Below the pieces are notes generated by a model, which ran no database searches, was not told where the DNA came from, and was given only the letters and a program-made list of their open reading frames with translations. From Snowella sp. (GTDB taxonomy: Bacteria > Cyanobacteriota > Cyanobacteriia > Cyanobacteriales > Microcystaceae), in NCBI GenBank assembly GCA_003249095.1, contig QBMS01000024.1, forward strand, positions 1 through 40,263: DNA of 40,263 nucleotides, written 5' to 3'. The stretch's first letter is position 1; the number at the start of each line of letters is the position of its first letter. The position numbers and the translations under genes are program-made. This document shows, piece by piece, positions 33,680-40,263 of this stretch.

Positions 33680-34018
33680 TCAACGACCCAAAACGGTAGG
33701 AATAACGATCGCTGCCGTTGCTGCCAAAATCAAACTAAATGCCAAGTTAACCACTTGTTGAGAGGATTTTTGGTAAGTTTCTACCCGATCATTCGTTCTA
33801 GCGGTTTCCTGCTTCAAAGATTCAACATCTTCCGTAAGATGATTAATCAAAGCCTTGATTTCTGACTGTTGAGAGTCTTTTTGATAAGCTTCCACTCGCT
33901 CATTCGTCTTGGCGGTTTCTTGCTTAAGACCTTCTACATCACTCCGAATGCCTTCAACATCCACCACCAAATTATTAATCAAAGCTTTAATTTCTGCTAA
34001 TTGTTCAGAATCCGTCAT
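33680..34018 (-). CDS. Tail-anchored coiled-coil protein with internal duplication
   Basis: A 112-residue protein. Residues ~8-48 and ~51-87 form two similar coiled-coil units sharing EIKALIN, DVE, LKQETA, TN-RVE and YQK-SQQ. The second unit is a slightly shorter copy of the first. Residues ~89-109 are hydrophobic (NLAFSLILAATAAIVIPTVL), a C-terminal anchor. This layout (coiled coil plus one C-terminal helix) is common in small cyanobacterial hypotheticals and resembles the DUF1640-type arrangement, though I cannot confirm that. It is convergent with the exported-protein gene. Function unknown. Confidence 0.65.
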   Translation of the reverse strand: MTDSEQLAEIKALINNLVVDVEGIRSDVEGLKQETAKTNERVEAYQKDSQQSEIKALINHLTEDVESLKQETARTNDRVETYQKSSQQVVNLAFSLILAATAAIVIPTVLGR

Positions 34019-34174
34019 AAATCCTCTTTTTACTGATCAATAATCCCATTGTAGCAAAATCATTAACTCGTCAATTGAAGATTAATATTGTATTGTCAAT
34101 GATCACGACAAACTCTGAACGGCGATCGCCAACAACAGAAAAGATTCCAACTAAACTGTATTAACCCCAATGGT

Positions 34175-34639
34175 TTAGAGAACTTGGTGGGTGTGGGAAT
34201 GTTGTTTAACGTTATCTTCGGTACGGACGACTTTACTGGCGTTGAGTACCCGTTTGCGATCTAGGGAATAGTTAAAGTCTTGGCGCATAGTTCCGAGGGG
34301 AATATGGGTCTGGGCTTGGGGACGACTTTTATAGGTACGGAGGGTGGCTAAAACTCTTTCGACAAATTCATCGCAAAATTGGGCTTCTACGGGAAAATGT
34401 TCTGTTTTTTGGGGTTGGCCATCGACAATAATCTCGCCGATCGCGATCGCTTTTGCCCATTGAAAGGAAGTAGGAACGCCTTTAAGGATGGCTTCTAGGG
34501 CGGCGGAGGGGATGGGTTCGAGGATTTCGACTTGATGAAATTCGCCGTCTTCTTTGAGAAAGCAGGTGGATAATCCGACAACGCAATAGTCATTGGCAGT
34601 GATGTCAGGGGCGTGGGGAAAGAGGGTTGCGGTTGTCAT
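34175..34639 (-). CDS. Conserved cyanobacterial protein of unknown function
   Basis: A 154-residue protein from ATG 34639. A longer in-frame reading to 34765 would add a basic, low-complexity extension and lacks support. The core reads TANDYCVVGLSTCFLKEDGE, then VEILEPIPSAALEAILKGVP and WAKAIAIGEIIVDGQPQKTE, and the C-terminal half ends near HTHQVL. It is soluble, with no signal, membrane segment or catalytic motif that I recognise. The strict, low-redundancy sequence suggests a conserved cyanobacterial protein, but I cannot name the family. It is divergent from the restriction-modification gene and marks the left edge of the accessory island. Confidence 0.65.
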   Translation of the reverse strand: MTTATLFPHAPDITANDYCVVGLSTCFLKEDGEFHQVEILEPIPSAALEAILKGVPTSFQWAKAIAIGEIIVDGQPQKTEHFPVEAQFCDEFVERVLATLRTYKSRPQAQTHIPLGTMRQDFNYSLDRKRVLNASKVVRTEDNVKQHSHTHQVL

Positions 34640-34905
34640 AGGAGCGTTTTTAGACTGGTACTGAGAATTATTGGCGATCGCGAGGTGTACTTTTGGCGAT
34701 CGCGTCTTTGTCGATTTTAACAGTGACTTGGAGTTATTCTTTGGGTTGGTGGGGAAGGTTAACAAAGATTTATTACTTAGCCCTCTATTTTAAGAAAAAT
34801 TTAAGAAAAATGAGATTTTGGATTCTGTGGAGCAATTTCTGTGCAAAGTTTAGAACAATCCATTATTATTAATTCTATGGATTATTTTTGAGGCGGTAGG
34901 TTTTG

Positions 34906-37900
34906 ATGGAAAGCAATAGGCTAGATCCCAAAGAGGCGTTAAAAAATAAGGCTTTTGCTAAAACTAAGCCAAATGCAGAGGATTTTGAGAAGTTTAAAGT
35001 TAATCTAAGCAAGCTGATTGACCAGATTAATGAGTCTGAATCGGAGGAGTTTCATAAAAATCTGGTTTCTGATTTCCTGAAAAATACCTATTACGGCCAA
35101 CGTCATTTCATCAATACAAAAGGGCGTTATGATCTCGTGATTCACAATGAGATGGATGCCAAAAGTTCGGTTCGGGTAATTTTAGAGACGAAGAAACCGA
35201 GCGGGAATAGTGCGGAGATGCCGAGGGTGAGTGATCTCAACAAAAAGGCTGTTCAACAGTTGCTTTTATATTTTTTACAAGAAAGATTTAATCATAGGAA
35301 TTTGGACATAAAATATTTAATTGTTACTAATATTTATGAGTGGTTTATTTTTGATGCTAAGATTTTTGAAAAATTATTTGCTGAAGATCGAGAGTTAGTT
35401 CGGAAATTCACTGATTTTGAAAAAGGGCAATTGAGCGGTGATAAAACCGTTTTTTTTCATAAGGAAATTGCGAAACCTGCGATCGCATCTGTCATTGATC
35501 AAATTAAGTTTACCTATTTTGATCTTCGAGATTATCAAAGCCAGGAATTAGGCAAGGGGCTTAAGCCCCTTGTTTCCGTGAGTAAGCCCCTTATTATTGA
35601 TAGAGATAAAGAGCAGAAACTAATCGATCTCTATAAATTATTTTCTCCTGGTTATTTATTGAAGTTACCGTTTGCGAATGATAGTAATTCTTTAAATAAG
35701 CCGTTTTATAATGAGTTACTTTATATTATCGGTTTGACGGAAACAAAAGAAGGCGGCAAGAAGTTGATCGGGCGGCCCAAGGAGGGCGATCGCCATAGGG
35801 GTTCTTTAATTGAAAATGCGATTCATCAGTTGGATAGTTTGGGTAAAATTTCTCAATTAAGGAAGCCTGAAGAGTTTGGGGAAAATGATCCAGACAAATT
35901 ATTTAATGTGGCGTTGCGGTTAGCGATTACTTGGATTAATCGAGTATTATTTCTGAAGTTATTGGAGGCGCAGTTAATTAAATATCATCGTGGGGATCAG
36001 GCTTTTTCATTTTTAAATTTAACGAAGGTGAAGGATTATCATGATCTGAATCGTTTATTTTTTGATGTTTTGGCAAGGGAGCAGGAGAAACGGGAGGCAA
36101 AGGTCGGGGCGATTTTTTCTAATGTGCCTTATTTGAATAGTTCGTTGTTTGAGCCGACGGATATTGAGCAACAAACGATTGTGATTAGTAATCTCAGAAA
36201 TGAGAGTTTACCGATTTTTGGGGCGACGGTTTTAGCGGATGGTCAGGGTAAACGGCGATCGGGTGAGTTGAATGCTTTGGAATATTTGTTTGCGTTTTTG
36301 GATGCCTATGATTTTAGTAGTGATGGGTCGGAAGATGATCAGGAAGATAGCGAGAAGTTAATTAATGCGTCAGTTTTGGGGTTGATTTTTGAGAAGATTA
36401 ATGGTTATAAGGACGGTTCTTTTTATACGCCTAGTTTTATTACGATGTATATGTGTCGGGAGACGATTCGGCGGGCGGTAGTACAAAAGTTTAATGAGGT
36501 TAAGGGTTGGAATTGTGAAAATCTGGATCAATTATATGAAAAAATTACGGATAAAAGAGAGGCAAATCTTATTATTAACAGTCTCAAAATTTGTGATCCT
36601 GCGGTGGGTTCGGGTCATTTTTTGGTTTCGGCTCTGAATGAGATGATTGCGATTAAGAGTGAGTTGAAAGTTTTAGGCGATCGCGCTGGTAAGTCGTTAA
36701 GGGATTATGAGGTTAGGGTGCAGAATGATAAGTTGGTTGTGCGGGATGATGAGGGTAAGTTATTTGAATATTTTCCGAAAAATAAAGAGAAACAGCGAGT
36801 ACAAGAGGCTCTTTTTCATGAAAAGCAAACGATTATTGAGGGTTGTTTGTTTGGGGTGGATATTAATCCTAATTCGGTAATTATTTGTCGGTTGCGGTTA
36901 TGGATTGAGCTTTTAAAAAATGCTTATTACAGGGCAGATGGAAATCTCGAAACGTTGCCGAATATTGATATTAATATTAAGTGTGGTAATTCGTTGATTA
37001 GTCGGTTTGCGTTGGATGTGGATGTTAAGCAGGTTTTAAAGAAGCATAACTTTACTATTGAGCAGTATCGGAATGCGGTGCAAACTTATCGTAATGCGGT
37101 GAGTAAGGAACAGAAGCAAGAAATGGAGCGTTTAATTAGGGATATTAAGGGTAGTTTTACGATGACGTTACAGGGGATTGATCCGAATAAGACTAAGCTC
37201 AGAAATTTGGAGGGTGAGCTTTATCAATTGGAAAATCAGGTTTTGTTATTTGAGGAGTCGGCTAAGGAGAAAAAGGCACGGGAGAAGAAGATTAATAAGT
37301 TGAATAATGAGATTGATAAGTTAAGGGCGGAGATTGAGGATATTGAAAGTGGGAAAATTTATGAGAATGCTTTGGAATGGCGGTTTGAATTTCCTGAAGT
37401 TTTGAATGATAAAGGTGATTTTATTGGATTTGATATTGTAATTGGAAACCCTCCTTATGGAGTTAAATTCAATGTTAAAGAAAAAGCACTTTTTTTGAGT
37501 CGATACAACTCAATAGATGATATTTATACAATTTTTATCGAACAAGGAGAAAAAATATCTAAAAAATCAGGATTTATATCATTAATTGTTCCAATATCTT
37601 GGTTAACAGGCGAATCATATTTTTCAACACGAAGTAACATTCTTGAAAATCTGAATCTTGATGTAGGAATAACTTTACCTTACAATATTTTTATAGATGC
37701 TTATGTAGATACTGGAATTTATTTATTTTCTAAAAATAAAAATACAGTTGCGTATGTATATGAATTTGGAATAAAAGAAAAAATAGATTACAGTATTCTT
37801 ACAAATCTAAAATTTTTAACGCTTTATAAATCTGAATGGTCTGATACTGAGAATTTGAAAATAGTTTTTAATCCAGTATCAAGATTACTTAACAACAAGA

Positions 37901-38550
37901 TAAATTCTTTTAATACCAAATTTGAAGATATTACAGATTCAGGAAGAGGAATTTTAGCTAATCCAGAGGATTATTCTAAACATCAATTAAATAATCAATA
38001 TGAGAATATTTTCATAGGAAAATTAGATAGATACTATATTGACAATAAAGACTTTCAATGTATTAAATATGGTGAAAATTTAAGAGAAAAACCTGCTTCA
38101 TTTGATTTTTTTATGGGTGAGAGAATTTTAGTAAGAAGAATTGTCAATAGACAACTCCGAATTATGGCAACGCTTACAGATGAAAGGTTTGTAACTAAAA
38201 AAGACATTTATACTTTTAAGTCTAATAACAAAAATTTTCCTATAAAATATTTACTGGCTGTTATTAATTCAACACTTATTTCCTTTATAAAAACTACAGG
38301 TTCAACATCAGCTAAGAAAGATGATTTTACACAACTTACTTTAAATGATATAAGACAATTAAGAATTCCTGAAGTCAATTCAAGACAGATAAAAAGTTTT
38401 GAAAATTTAGTTGATCAAATTCTCACAGCTAAAAAATTCGATCCAAAAGCTGATACAACCGCCTTAGAAAAAGCGATCGATCAACTCGTTTATCAACTTT
38501 ATGGATTAACAGAAGAAGAGATTAAAATAGTAGAAGGAGAAAAAAAATAA
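34906..38550 (+). CDS. Single-chain restriction-modification enzyme (Type IIG-like, Eco57I-class)
   Basis: A 1214-residue protein from ATG 34906, with an in-frame TTG one codon upstream. The N-terminal PD-(D/E)xK nuclease has Asp76 in GRYDLVIHN and Glu94-Thr-Lys96 in VILETKKPSG. A long helical spacer follows. The methyltransferase has motif I DPAVGSGHF (Asp564-Phe572) and motif IV NPPYG (Asn848-Tyr851), an N6-adenine methylase signature. A coiled-coil insert lies at ~745-810. The C-terminal ~350 residues (from about 37,430) form the target-recognition and tail region, clearly more AT-rich than the front. The likely role is phage and plasmid restriction with self-methylation. No separate methylase or specificity gene is seen. 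Confidence 0.9.
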   Translation: MESNRLDPKEALKNKAFAKTKPNAEDFEKFKVNLSKLIDQINESESEEFHKNLVSDFLKNTYYGQRHFINTKGRYDLVIHNEMDAKSSVRVILETKKPSGNSAEMPRVSDLNKKAVQQLLLYFLQERFNHRNLDIKYLIVTNIYEWFIFDAKIFEKLFAEDRELVRKFTDFEKGQLSGDKTVFFHKEIAKPAIASVIDQIKFTYFDLRDYQSQELGKGLKPLVSVSKPLIIDRDKEQKLIDLYKLFSPGYLLKLPFANDSNSLNKPFYNELLYIIGLTETKEGGKKLIGRPKEGDRHRGSLIENAIHQLDSLGKISQLRKPEEFGENDPDKLFNVALRLAITWINRVLFLKLLEAQLIKYHRGDQAFSFLNLTKVKDYHDLNRLFFDVLAREQEKREAKVGAIFSNVPYLNSSLFEPTDIEQQTIVISNLRNESLPIFGATVLADGQGKRRSGELNALEYLFAFLDAYDFSSDGSEDDQEDSEKLINASVLGLIFEKINGYKDGSFYTPSFITMYMCRETIRRAVVQKFNEVKGWNCENLDQLYEKITDKREANLIINSLKICDPAVGSGHFLVSALNEMIAIKSELKVLGDRAGKSLRDYEVRVQNDKLVVRDDEGKLFEYFPKNKEKQRVQEALFHEKQTIIEGCLFGVDINPNSVIICRLRLWIELLKNAYYRADGNLETLPNIDINIKCGNSLISRFALDVDVKQVLKKHNFTIEQYRNAVQTYRNAVSKEQKQEMERLIRDIKGSFTMTLQGIDPNKTKLRNLEGELYQLENQVLLFEESAKEKKAREKKINKLNNEIDKLRAEIEDIESGKIYENALEWRFEFPEVLNDKGDFIGFDIVIGNPPYGVKFNVKEKALFLSRYNSIDDIYTIFIEQGEKISKKSGFISLIVPISWLTGESYFSTRSNILENLNLDVGITLPYNIFIDAYVDTGIYLFSKNKNTVAYVYEFGIKEKIDYSILTNLKFLTLYKSEWSDTENLKIVFNPVSRLLNNKINSFNTKFEDITDSGRGILANPEDYSKHQLNNQYENIFIGKLDRYYIDNKDFQCIKYGENLREKPASFDFFMGERILVRRIVNRQLRIMATLTDERFVTKKDIYTFKSNNKNFPIKYLLAVINSTLISFIKTTGSTSAKKDDFTQLTLNDIRQLRIPEVNSRQIKSFENLVDQILTAKKFDPKADTTALEKAIDQLVYQLYGLTEEEIKIVEGEKK
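35553..35592 (+). repeat. Palindromic element inside the restriction-modification gene
   Basis: CAAGGGGCTTAAGCCCCTTG (35553-35572) is a perfect 20-nt palindrome in the coding frame, and its half AAGCCCCTT recurs at 35584-35592. It encodes the local motif GLKPL and KPLI (about residues 216-229), a repeat-like KPL pair. Its GC-rich block stands out in an AT-rich gene, which suggests a small palindromic insertion that kept the frame open. Confidence 0.5.
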
Positions 38551-38628
38551 CCCCAAAATTAGTGATAAATATTTGAAAGATAATTATTGACTATTTTGAT
38601 TAATTGCGATCAGATTGCATTTTTAAAC

Positions 38629-38634
38629 TATAAT
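38629..38634 (+). promoter_or_regulatory. Candidate -10 box for the toxin-antitoxin operon
   Basis: TATAAT lies 32 nt before the antitoxin ATG in a very AT-rich spacer of 115 nt. No good -35 hexamer is visible at 17 nt spacing, so this is only a candidate. Confidence 0.35.
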
Positions 38635-38665
38635 TTAAAAATATAAACCTACTGCACAAAATAAA

Positions 38666-38929
38666 ATGTTATCCATTAATCTAGATCGAGAAACAGAAAG
38701 CTACTTAGCGGAAATAATTGCCCAAGAGAATACTAGCTCAGAAGAAATCTTAAAAAAGCTAATTTATCAACATTGGCAAACTCTAAAACCCCGCCAAACC
38801 CTAGCCCAAAGACGAGGAAACCCTCCTAAACATTTATTACAAAATGCAGCTTCTGATACATCATTACGAGAAAATCGTAAAAAGATTGTTTCAGAATATA
38901 TCCAAAACCGCCACCAGAAACATAATTAA
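38666..38929 (+). CDS. VapB-type antitoxin
   Basis: An 87-residue small protein. The first ~45 residues (MLSINLDRETESYLAEIIAQ through SSEEILKKLIYQHW) look like a ribbon-helix-helix DNA-binding unit, and the C-terminal half (GNPPKHLLQNAASDTSLREN) is a likely toxin-wrapping tail. The TAA stop shares its last base with the toxin ATG (38929), the typical translationally coupled antitoxin-toxin order. In such pairs the antitoxin represses its own operon and blocks the PIN toxin. The exact family of the antitoxin is not fixed by sequence. Confidence 0.75.
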   Translation: MLSINLDRETESYLAEIIAQENTSSEEILKKLIYQHWQTLKPRQTLAQRRGNPPKHLLQNAASDTSLRENRKKIVSEYIQNRHQKHN

Positions 38930-39357
38930 TGAAAGACTATCCCCCAATTATTTTGACAGATAGTAGTATTTTATTTGCCTACTATAGTCAACAAGATAAT
39001 TATCATAAATTAGTTTGTAACTTCTTTGAACAATGTTCAAGTGAACTAATTACTACAACAGCTTGTATTACCGAAGTAATGTACCTTTTGAATAGAGATT
39101 ATCGAACACAAAATGAATTTCTCCAAGATCTAGCTCAAAAGCTTTATCGATCTATTCCCCTAATATCAGAAGATTTTATCCGCATTAAAGAATTAAATGA
39201 ACAATATGCTGATTTACCAGGTGATTTTGCTGATTTATCTTTAATCGCTATCTCTGAAAGACTCAATATTTCTGCAATAGTCACATTAGATGGTGATTTT
39301 GATATTTACCGACGTTATCGAAAACAACCTTTTGCAAGAGTCTATTTAGATCCATAA
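38929..39357 (+). CDS. PIN-domain toxin, VapC-type ribonuclease
   Basis: A 142-residue PIN domain with the expected acidic residues: Asp11 in IILTDSSILFAYY, Glu49 in ACITEVMYLLN, Asp99/Asp102 in PGDFADLSLIA and Asp123 in VTLDGDFDIYR. PIN toxins are metal-dependent endoribonucleases that cut tRNA or rRNA when free of antitoxin. Length is normal. It starts on the last base of the antitoxin stop codon, so the two are coupled. All catalytic positions are intact, so the toxin is probably functional. Confidence 0.88.
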   Translation: MKDYPPIILTDSSILFAYYSQQDNYHKLVCNFFEQCSSELITTTACITEVMYLLNRDYRTQNEFLQDLAQKLYRSIPLISEDFIRIKELNEQYADLPGDFADLSLIAISERLNISAIVTLDGDFDIYRRYRKQPFARVYLDP

Positions 39358-39407
39358 AACTGAGAAGCAATAGTTACAATAAATATCATTTCAGAAAAAC
39401 CCCGATA

Positions 39408-39701
39408 ATGAGAATCATCGCTCGAAGTACACTAAGAGAGTATTGGCAAAAACATCCTGATACAGAGCAACCTCTAAAAGCATGGTTTGATGATACATCT
39501 CGTGCCAACTGGAAAACTCCATCAGAAATCAGAGACAATTATGCAAATGCAAGTATTATTGCGAATAATCGCGTAGTTTTTAACATTAAAGGGAATAATC
39601 ATCGCCTAATTGTTCAGATACGTTACGATATTAGTATTGTTTTTATTCGCTTTATCGGGACTCATCAAGAATACGATAAAATAGATGCAACAACTGTTTA
39701 A
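39408..39701 (+). CDS. HigB-type mRNA interferase toxin
   Basis: A 97-residue protein of the HigB toxin family. It begins MRIIARSTLREYWQKHPDTE, continues FDDTSRANWKTPSEIRDNYA and ends with the family's strand and tail (VFNIKGNNHRLIVQIRYD, VFIRFIGTHQEYDKIDATTV). HigB toxins cut mRNA at the ribosome. The toxin precedes its partner, as in higBA operons (reverse of vapBC). It lies 50 nt after the PIN toxin. Sequence looks complete. Confidence 0.88.
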   Translation: MRIIARSTLREYWQKHPDTEQPLKAWFDDTSRANWKTPSEIRDNYANASIIANNRVVFNIKGNNHRLIVQIRYDISIVFIRFIGTHQEYDKIDATTV

Positions 39702-39715
39702 GGAGATTTAATTTT

Positions 39716-40015
39716 ATGAATTTAAAACCAATTAAAAACGAAAAAGATTATCAATTAGCAATCAAAGAAATTGAACGATTATTTGATATTCAAAATAATA
39801 CAGAGGAATTAGAAAAATTAGACATTTTAACAACCTTGGTGGAAGCTTATGAAAAAGACAACTATCCGATTGAACCACCATCTCCTATCGCCTCGATTTT
39901 ATATTATTTAGAAAGTCGTAATCAAGGAATTTCTGTATTTATCGAAAATTTAAAATGTCAGGGAGTTAGTGAAGAAATTATTAATACGGCATTAAATGCA
40001 ATGACTCAATCGTAA
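39716..40015 (+). CDS. HigA-like partner of HigB without an obvious helix-turn-helix
   Basis: A 99-residue protein starting 14 nt after higB, preceded by AAGGAG, so clearly coupled. The N-terminal half (LKPIKNEKDYQLAIKEIERL, then LDILTTLVEAYEKDNYPIEP) matches the N-terminal part of HigA-family antitoxins of this HigB type. Those antitoxins normally continue into a helix-turn-helix with a KDL-type turn after a segment such as PIxAI. Here PIASILYYLESRNQGISVFI leads instead into a short helix pair and ends. No neighbouring frame restores a helix-turn-helix. It may still neutralise the toxin but might not bind DNA in the usual way. Confidence 0.72.
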   Translation: MNLKPIKNEKDYQLAIKEIERLFDIQNNTEELEKLDILTTLVEAYEKDNYPIEPPSPIASILYYLESRNQGISVFIENLKCQGVSEEIINTALNAMTQS

Positions 40016-40021
40016 ATTTAA

Positions 40022-40204
40022 AAAGACGAGCTGAAAATTATTATTGCTCAAAAATCCGATCCAAAAGCTGATACAACCACCTTAGAAAAAGAAATCGATC
40101 AACTAGTTTACAAACTTTATAACCTCATCCATAAAGAAATAAAAATCATCCACCCCGAATTTAACCTAACCGAACAAGAATATCAAGCAATTACAATAGA
40201 ATAA
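40022..40204 (+). pseudogene. Decayed C-terminal copy of a restriction-modification enzyme
   Basis: An open stretch with no start codon follows an in-frame stop at 40019-40021 and ends at TAA 40202-40204. It reads AQKSDPKADTTTLEKEIDQL and VYKLYNLIHKEIKII. This matches the end of the 34906-38550 enzyme (KKFDPKADTTALEKAIDQLV, YQLYGLTEEEIKIV). At DNA level, 40046-40120 matches 38428-38502 in 67 of 75 positions by eye, with no gaps. It then continues to a different tail (HPEFNLTEQEYQAITIE), so it likely came from a related, not identical, enzyme gene. Confidence 0.75.
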
Positions 40205-40263
40205 AACCTTGGCACTGGTGTAGTTTGATTAAAGGCGAAAAAAGGTATGGTGTAAGGCTTAGA

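Noticed and set aside
1-40263. CRISPR array, rRNA genes or prophage
   Set aside because: No regularly spaced direct repeats, no conserved rRNA segments and no phage structural or integrase genes are visible. The short HIP1 octamers are dispersed, not arrayed.

Overview
This window is chromosomal DNA of a cyanobacterium. It carries petN and ndhB for photosynthetic and respiratory electron transport, a complete kaiABC circadian clock, cyanoexosortase A with its partner protein, the DUF3119/DUF3086 pair, and many copies of the HIP1 octamer GCGATCGC in genes and spacers. Base composition is moderately AT-rich. The mix fits a unicellular (Chroococcales-like) lineage, but I cannot fix genus or species.

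Layout. 1-3.3 kb: a partial exported protein, DUF3119-DUF3086, a palindromic spacer repeat, plsY, and two small membrane proteins, one of only 30 residues. 3.4-4.9 kb (minus): cyanoexosortase A and its associated protein, 2 nt apart. 5.3-7.1 kb: rpsB-tsf with a structured leader, an intercistronic hairpin and a terminator. 7.1-8.9 kb: a conserved membrane protein, petN with a tiny GTG-started gene right behind it, and an exported metallophosphoesterase. 8.9-11.3 kb: ndhB and a stand-alone CheB methylesterase domain. 11.3-13.2 kb: a complete-looking IS200/IS605 element with divergent tnpA and tnpB and hairpin ends. 13.4-14.9 kb: a STAS-domain protein, hpt and tRNA-Val(GAC). 15.2-18.1 kb (minus): kaiA-kaiB-kaiC, divergent from pgm. 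20.0-22.9 kb (minus): three exported proteins of unknown function, one with a beta-barrel-like C-terminus, followed by 0.8 kb of gene-free DNA with coding relics. 23.7-34.7 kb: pheT, a SpkB-type kinase, lpxA/fabZ, a creatininase-family hydrolase, a SphR/SphS-type two-component pair and small proteins.

34.9 kb to the end is an accessory, defence-like island. It holds a single-chain restriction-modification enzyme (PD-ExK nuclease, N6-adenine methylase, AT-rich recognition part), a VapBC-type toxin-antitoxin pair, a HigB-type toxin with an unusual partner that shows no obvious helix-turn-helix, and a decayed second copy of the restriction-modification C-terminus. A 75-bp stretch near the 3' end of the enzyme gene is repeated 1,618 bp downstream at about 89% identity by eye, so the two toxin modules lie between two copies of that tail.

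Most of the window is ordinary core genome. The parts most likely to reward follow-up are the right-hand island, the TnpB with a non-canonical active-site layout and its predicted guide RNA, the structured rpsB leader, the unannotated small membrane proteins beside plsY and petN, and the exported-protein cluster at 20-23 kb. I see no CRISPR array, rRNA gene or prophage.
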